DNA from: a virus
Length of the DNA: 20,838 nt
Reading direction: 5' to 3' (one strand)
Virus record (IMG/VR): IMGVR_UViG_3300005043_000011
Span: 1 to 20,838 of that record
A model generated the notes under the pieces. It made no database searches. It was not told where the DNA came from and saw only the letters and a list, made by a program, of their open reading frames with translations. The position numbers were made by a program, and so were the translations under genes. Of the stretch, positions 18,072-20,838 are shown piece by piece. Each line of letters begins with the position of its first letter. Within the stretch, counting starts at the first letter, position 1.

Positions 18072-20126
18072 GTGGGGCTTTGGACTGCTCAAACATCGTT
18101 TACGCGGGGTGAACTCGATCCTAGGCTTGTTGGTCGAACTGATCTAGAAAGCTTCTACAAGGGAGCCTTTGAGCTAACCAACGTTTTATCTATACCTCAA
18201 GGTGGAGTGGAAAAGCGCCCCGGCATGGGGCATTCAGGTGACGCCCTTGGTGACGGTAGAATGGAGAATTTTAGCTTTAACGTTGAGCAAAATTATCTTC
18301 TAGTTTTCTCCGCTTTGCGCATGGAAATATACAAGGACGGAATTCTTCAGACAAACATCAATGGCTCTGGAAATGACCACTTGGTAACCACTCTTACCTT
18401 GTCTCAGATTCAGCAGATGGATTATATCCAGTCAGCTGACACGATCATAATCACTCATGAGGACGTTGAACCACAGATAATCCAGAGAACTAGCGATACT
18501 GCCTGGACCATTGCTGACGTTCCGCTATTAAACACCCCTCAGTTCAATTTCGACGATGCCAGTAGCCCAACGCCAACCAGTGAAATTCAAACCGTTCAGT
18601 TTAACGGAATAGAGCAGGGCTCTACGGTAAAATTGAGCCTTGAAGGAATAACAACAGAAGAGTTCGCCTATGAAGGGGCGAATTCGGGTATGGCAACAGC
18701 CATAGAAGAACAGCTTCAATCTCTACCTAATACAGCGTCCTCGGGAATAACCGTAGTCCACACAAGTGGAACGGAATTTAACGCTCTCTTCACTGTTACT
18801 TTTGCGGATGATTCGGCTAAGGACTGGCGATTAATAACCGGTTTCATGGTCCTTGGTACCGTTACTGGTGACGAAATAGTAAATACAGCCAGGACTCAAA
18901 CGGGGGTTTCAAAAAGCGAGGACACATGGAGCTCGGCAAGAGGCTGGCCAAGAACTGCAACCTTCCACGAGGGTCGTCTTTGGTTTGGTGGTAGCAAATC
19001 CAGGCCTAGCACGGCTTGGGGGAGCAATGTAAACCAGCCTTTTGATTTCAACATTGGGCGTGCTTTAGATGATCAGTCTATTGAAGCCACATTGGCAACC
19101 GACCAGGTAAACGCGATAAACGGTATAATTTCCAATCGCACTCTTCAGATTTTTACGTCTGGGGCTGAATTTTATGTTCCCGCTTCGCCAATAACGCCTG
19201 AGAATATAGCAGTTAAGGCACAGACAAACCTCGGATCAAAAAGGTTGCGCCCTATTGTTCTTGAAGGAACAACAATATTCATGCAAAGAACTGGCAAAGC
19301 GTTGTTTCAATTCCAGTTTATCGATGCCTTCCAGTCAAATGAATCAAGAAGTGTGTCGATACTTGCGCCTCACTTAATCAATGACCCGGTTCAAATGGCT
19401 GTTAGGAAGGGTGCGGCAACATCTGATGCCAACTATCTCTATCTAGTCGGCGATGATGGAAAAATGACCGTGTTTAATTCCAACGCTGCAGAAGGCGTGC
19501 AGGCGTTCACTAGATGGGATAATGGCGGTTTTATAGTTTCCGTTTCAGTGGTTGATGATCAGGTCTATACGCTCACAAAACGAACAATAAACAGTGTCGT
19601 TGTTTTTCATATAGAGCGTGAAAACCTTAATCTATTTATGGATTCTGGCGTATTTGACGCTTCTTTCACCGGAACTGTATTGACCGGGCTTGACCATCTT
19701 GAAGGTGAAACGGTAGAACTCAAAGTGAACGGGGCAGTTCAATTGGATAAGGTTGTTTCTAGCGGCCAAATAACGGTTAGTGACGACTCATTAACCAATG
19801 CTATAGTTGAGACCGGACTGAAGTTTAGACCCAGGATAGAAACCATGCCCTGGAATATCAACCTTGATAACGGCCCTACAGCAGCACAGAAAAAGAGAAT
19901 CATGAGGGTTGCGGTTCATTTATTTGAATCTAACGGTGTTGAAGTCAATGGTGCATTGCTGGCAGATAAGACTATAGGTCAAGATCAGTTTGATGCCCCC
20001 GCACCACAAACGGGGTTTAAAAGAATATTTGGCCTCGGCTGGAGCCTGGAAGCTTCAGTTGTAATTACACAGGTAACACCTATGCCATTTACAATTTTGG
20101 CTTTAGATTTGGAGGTGAAAACATAA
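18072..20126 (+). CDS. Tail tubular protein B (T7 gp12-like nozzle protein)
   Basis: The 684-aa product begins with the signature of this group: TSFTRGELDPRLVGRTDLES followed by FYKGAFELTNVL and a GGVEKRPG turn. Further markers are YLLVFSALRMEIYKDGIL, QMDYIQSADTIIITHEDVEP, and GWPRTATFHEGRLWFGGSKS with the P..F..A.D block after it, typical of the beta-propeller-like nozzle proteins. It would form the tail nozzle below the tail tubular A ring. It is smaller than T7 gp12 (794). The start is GTG at 18072 with GAGGG upstream, two bases after the previous stop. A short insert near residues 175-275 has a Ser/Thr/Gly-rich Ig-like look. Confidence 0.85.
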   Translation: MGLWTAQTSFTRGELDPRLVGRTDLESFYKGAFELTNVLSIPQGGVEKRPGMGHSGDALGDGRMENFSFNVEQNYLLVFSALRMEIYKDGILQTNINGSGNDHLVTTLTLSQIQQMDYIQSADTIIITHEDVEPQIIQRTSDTAWTIADVPLLNTPQFNFDDASSPTPTSEIQTVQFNGIEQGSTVKLSLEGITTEEFAYEGANSGMATAIEEQLQSLPNTASSGITVVHTSGTEFNALFTVTFADDSAKDWRLITGFMVLGTVTGDEIVNTARTQTGVSKSEDTWSSARGWPRTATFHEGRLWFGGSKSRPSTAWGSNVNQPFDFNIGRALDDQSIEATLATDQVNAINGIISNRTLQIFTSGAEFYVPASPITPENIAVKAQTNLGSKRLRPIVLEGTTIFMQRTGKALFQFQFIDAFQSNESRSVSILAPHLINDPVQMAVRKGAATSDANYLYLVGDDGKMTVFNSNAAEGVQAFTRWDNGGFIVSVSVVDDQVYTLTKRTINSVVVFHIERENLNLFMDSGVFDASFTGTVLTGLDHLEGETVELKVNGAVQLDKVVSSGQITVSDDSLTNAIVETGLKFRPRIETMPWNINLDNGPTAAQKKRIMRVAVHLFESNGVEVNGALLADKTIGQDQFDAPAPQTGFKRIFGLGWSLEASVVITQVTPMPFTILALDLEVKT

Positions 20127-20127
20127 C

Positions 20128-20541
20128 ATGGCTGATCCAATTACTATTTCTTTGGCGCTGGCAGCCGGTGGGTCGTTGCTGGGCGCTTCTCAGCAAGTCA
20201 GCGCCGGTCAAATTGCACAGCTTGAATCCAACGTCAAGTCAAAGCAAATAGAGACCGCCGCAGCATCAAGAGAAGCTGATAGGAAAGACGCTCTAGCCGA
20301 GGCATCAGCGAGCCAAGCGGCTGCTGCCGGGGCTTCTGGCATCCAGTTCGAGGGATCGCCGCTATCTATTCTTGAGGAGGATATCCGAAAAGAAGAACAG
20401 GCCTCTCAGCGTGACATATTCCAAACGCGCATCACTTCACAAGCAGAGCAGGCACGAGGATCTGTTCAGCGTCGACTTGCTACCGGCAAGGCCATCACTG
20501 GATTGTTGCAATCTGGACAGCAATTAGCGGGGCTTGCATAA
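20128..20541 (+). CDS. Internal virion protein (T7 gp14-like)
   Basis: The 137-aa protein has an N-terminal hydrophobic segment (ISLALAAGGSLLGASQQ), then a long Ala/Gln/Glu/Lys helix, the conserved GASGIQFEGSPLSILEED block (69-86) and a final helix RRLATGKAITGLLQSGQQLA. The short hydrophobic start, the G.SG..FEGSP.. motif and the position right after tail tubular B fit the smallest ejection protein of T7-like phages (gp14), which enters the cell envelope first during DNA delivery. It starts one base after the previous stop and its TAA overlaps the next ATG. Confidence 0.72.
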   Translation: MADPITISLALAAGGSLLGASQQVSAGQIAQLESNVKSKQIETAAASREADRKDALAEASASQAAAAGASGIQFEGSPLSILEEDIRKEEQASQRDIFQTRITSQAEQARGSVQRRLATGKAITGLLQSGQQLAGLA

Positions 20542-20838
20542 TGGCTAAACGATTTACAGGAACTACGCAAATTGGTACGCCAAACCTTGGAACTGGAGCA
20601 GCCTCGGGCCTTATGGCGCTTGGTGATAAATTTGCTCAGTTTGGCAGACAGCAGTTGCAGCAAGCAGAACAGCAAATTGTCGAAGAAGCCACGAAATTGG
20701 GCGAAGCGGCATTCGTTAAGGGTGATGCGCCTGGATTCAAAGAAGAGCGTTTTATTGGTGGAGTTCGATCAAAGGCTTTCAACAAAGGCCTTAAGCACTC
20801 CTATTTGTCGTCGCTTTCCAATGATTTGCGTCAAGACT
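20541..20838 (+). CDS. Second internal virion protein, 3' part beyond the window
   Basis: ATG at 20541 (TAATG junction) opens a frame of 99 codons that runs off the window. It begins MAKRFTGTTQIGTPNLGTGA and continues through a Gln/Glu/Ala-rich helix (FAQFGRQQLQQAEQQIVEEA) and FVKGDAPGFKEERFIGGVRS. Its position after the gp14-like gene, and the helical, Q-rich look, fit the larger ejection proteins (gp15/gp16-like) of podoviruses. The C-terminus is unseen, so whether it carries a transglycosylase domain cannot be judged. Confidence 0.65.
   Translation, partial: MAKRFTGTTQIGTPNLGTGAASGLMALGDKFAQFGRQQLQQAEQQIVEEATKLGEAAFVKGDAPGFKEERFIGGVRSKAFNKGLKHSYLSSLSNDLRQD

Noticed and set aside
1-20838. 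CRISPR arrays, insertion sequences, integrase or attachment sites, T7-type RNA polymerase promoters
   Set aside because: No regularly spaced repeats with unique spacers, no transposase or integrase frame, and no repeated ~20-bp phage promoter consensus were seen.

Overview
The window is a piece of a tailed-phage (or prophage) genome with a podovirus-type virion plan. The evidence is a T7 gp8-type head-tail connector, a scaffold next to the major capsid gene, tail tubular proteins A and B, and the first internal virion (ejection) proteins. There is no tail-sheath, tape-measure or major tail-tube gene. The M15 peptidase, the 3-TM GTA-type holin and the protein families suggest a Gram-negative, probably gammaproteobacterial host. 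This is inference: no host gene, tRNA or integrase is visible. I saw no phage RNA polymerase, so transcription probably uses host sigma70-type promoters, and three plausible ones are found. Lytic or temperate lifestyle cannot be decided.

Layout. (1) Bases 1-933 run leftward: a DUF4373-type replication initiator (cut by the window edge) and, upstream of it, a 55-aa ribbon-helix-helix-like regulator. Inside the initiator gene are four TCATGA palindromes spaced 11, 21 and 21 bp beside a purine/pyrimidine-skewed tract, a candidate lambda-O-like embedded origin. (2) Bases 934-1062 hold divergent promoters whose -35 boxes form an inverted repeat. (3) Bases 1063-5533 run rightward: three small early proteins, then a recombination cassette of Rad52-like annealing protein, YqaJ-type exonuclease with a long extra C-terminal region, DEDDh exonuclease and SSB. 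(4) Bases 5536-7727 are a lysis/membrane block: M15 endolysin, 3-TM holin, several small membrane proteins and tiny basic proteins, with a terminator in the middle. (5) Bases 7728-7936 are non-coding with a UUCG-loop terminator and an orphan 11-nt perfect anti-16S match. (6) Bases 7937-9505 hold small proteins and a candidate small terminase. (7) Bases 9511-14443 hold TerL, a cysteine protein with possible permuted papain fold, two small proteins, the portal, a Bbp19-like protein and the scaffold. (8) Bases 14440-15488 are a self-contained capsid unit: own promoter, structured leader, major capsid gene and terminator. (9) Bases 15512-17242 carry two proteins sharing an N-terminal domain; the second is fiber-like. 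(10) Bases 17254-20838 carry tail tubular A and B and the internal virion proteins, cut by the window end.

Almost all genes overlap or abut by a few bases (TAATG, ATGA, TTGA, GTGA junctions), so translational coupling is likely throughout. Several genes use GTG or TTG starts. At least five supported small ORFs are 59 aa or shorter and would be missed by a length cut-off.
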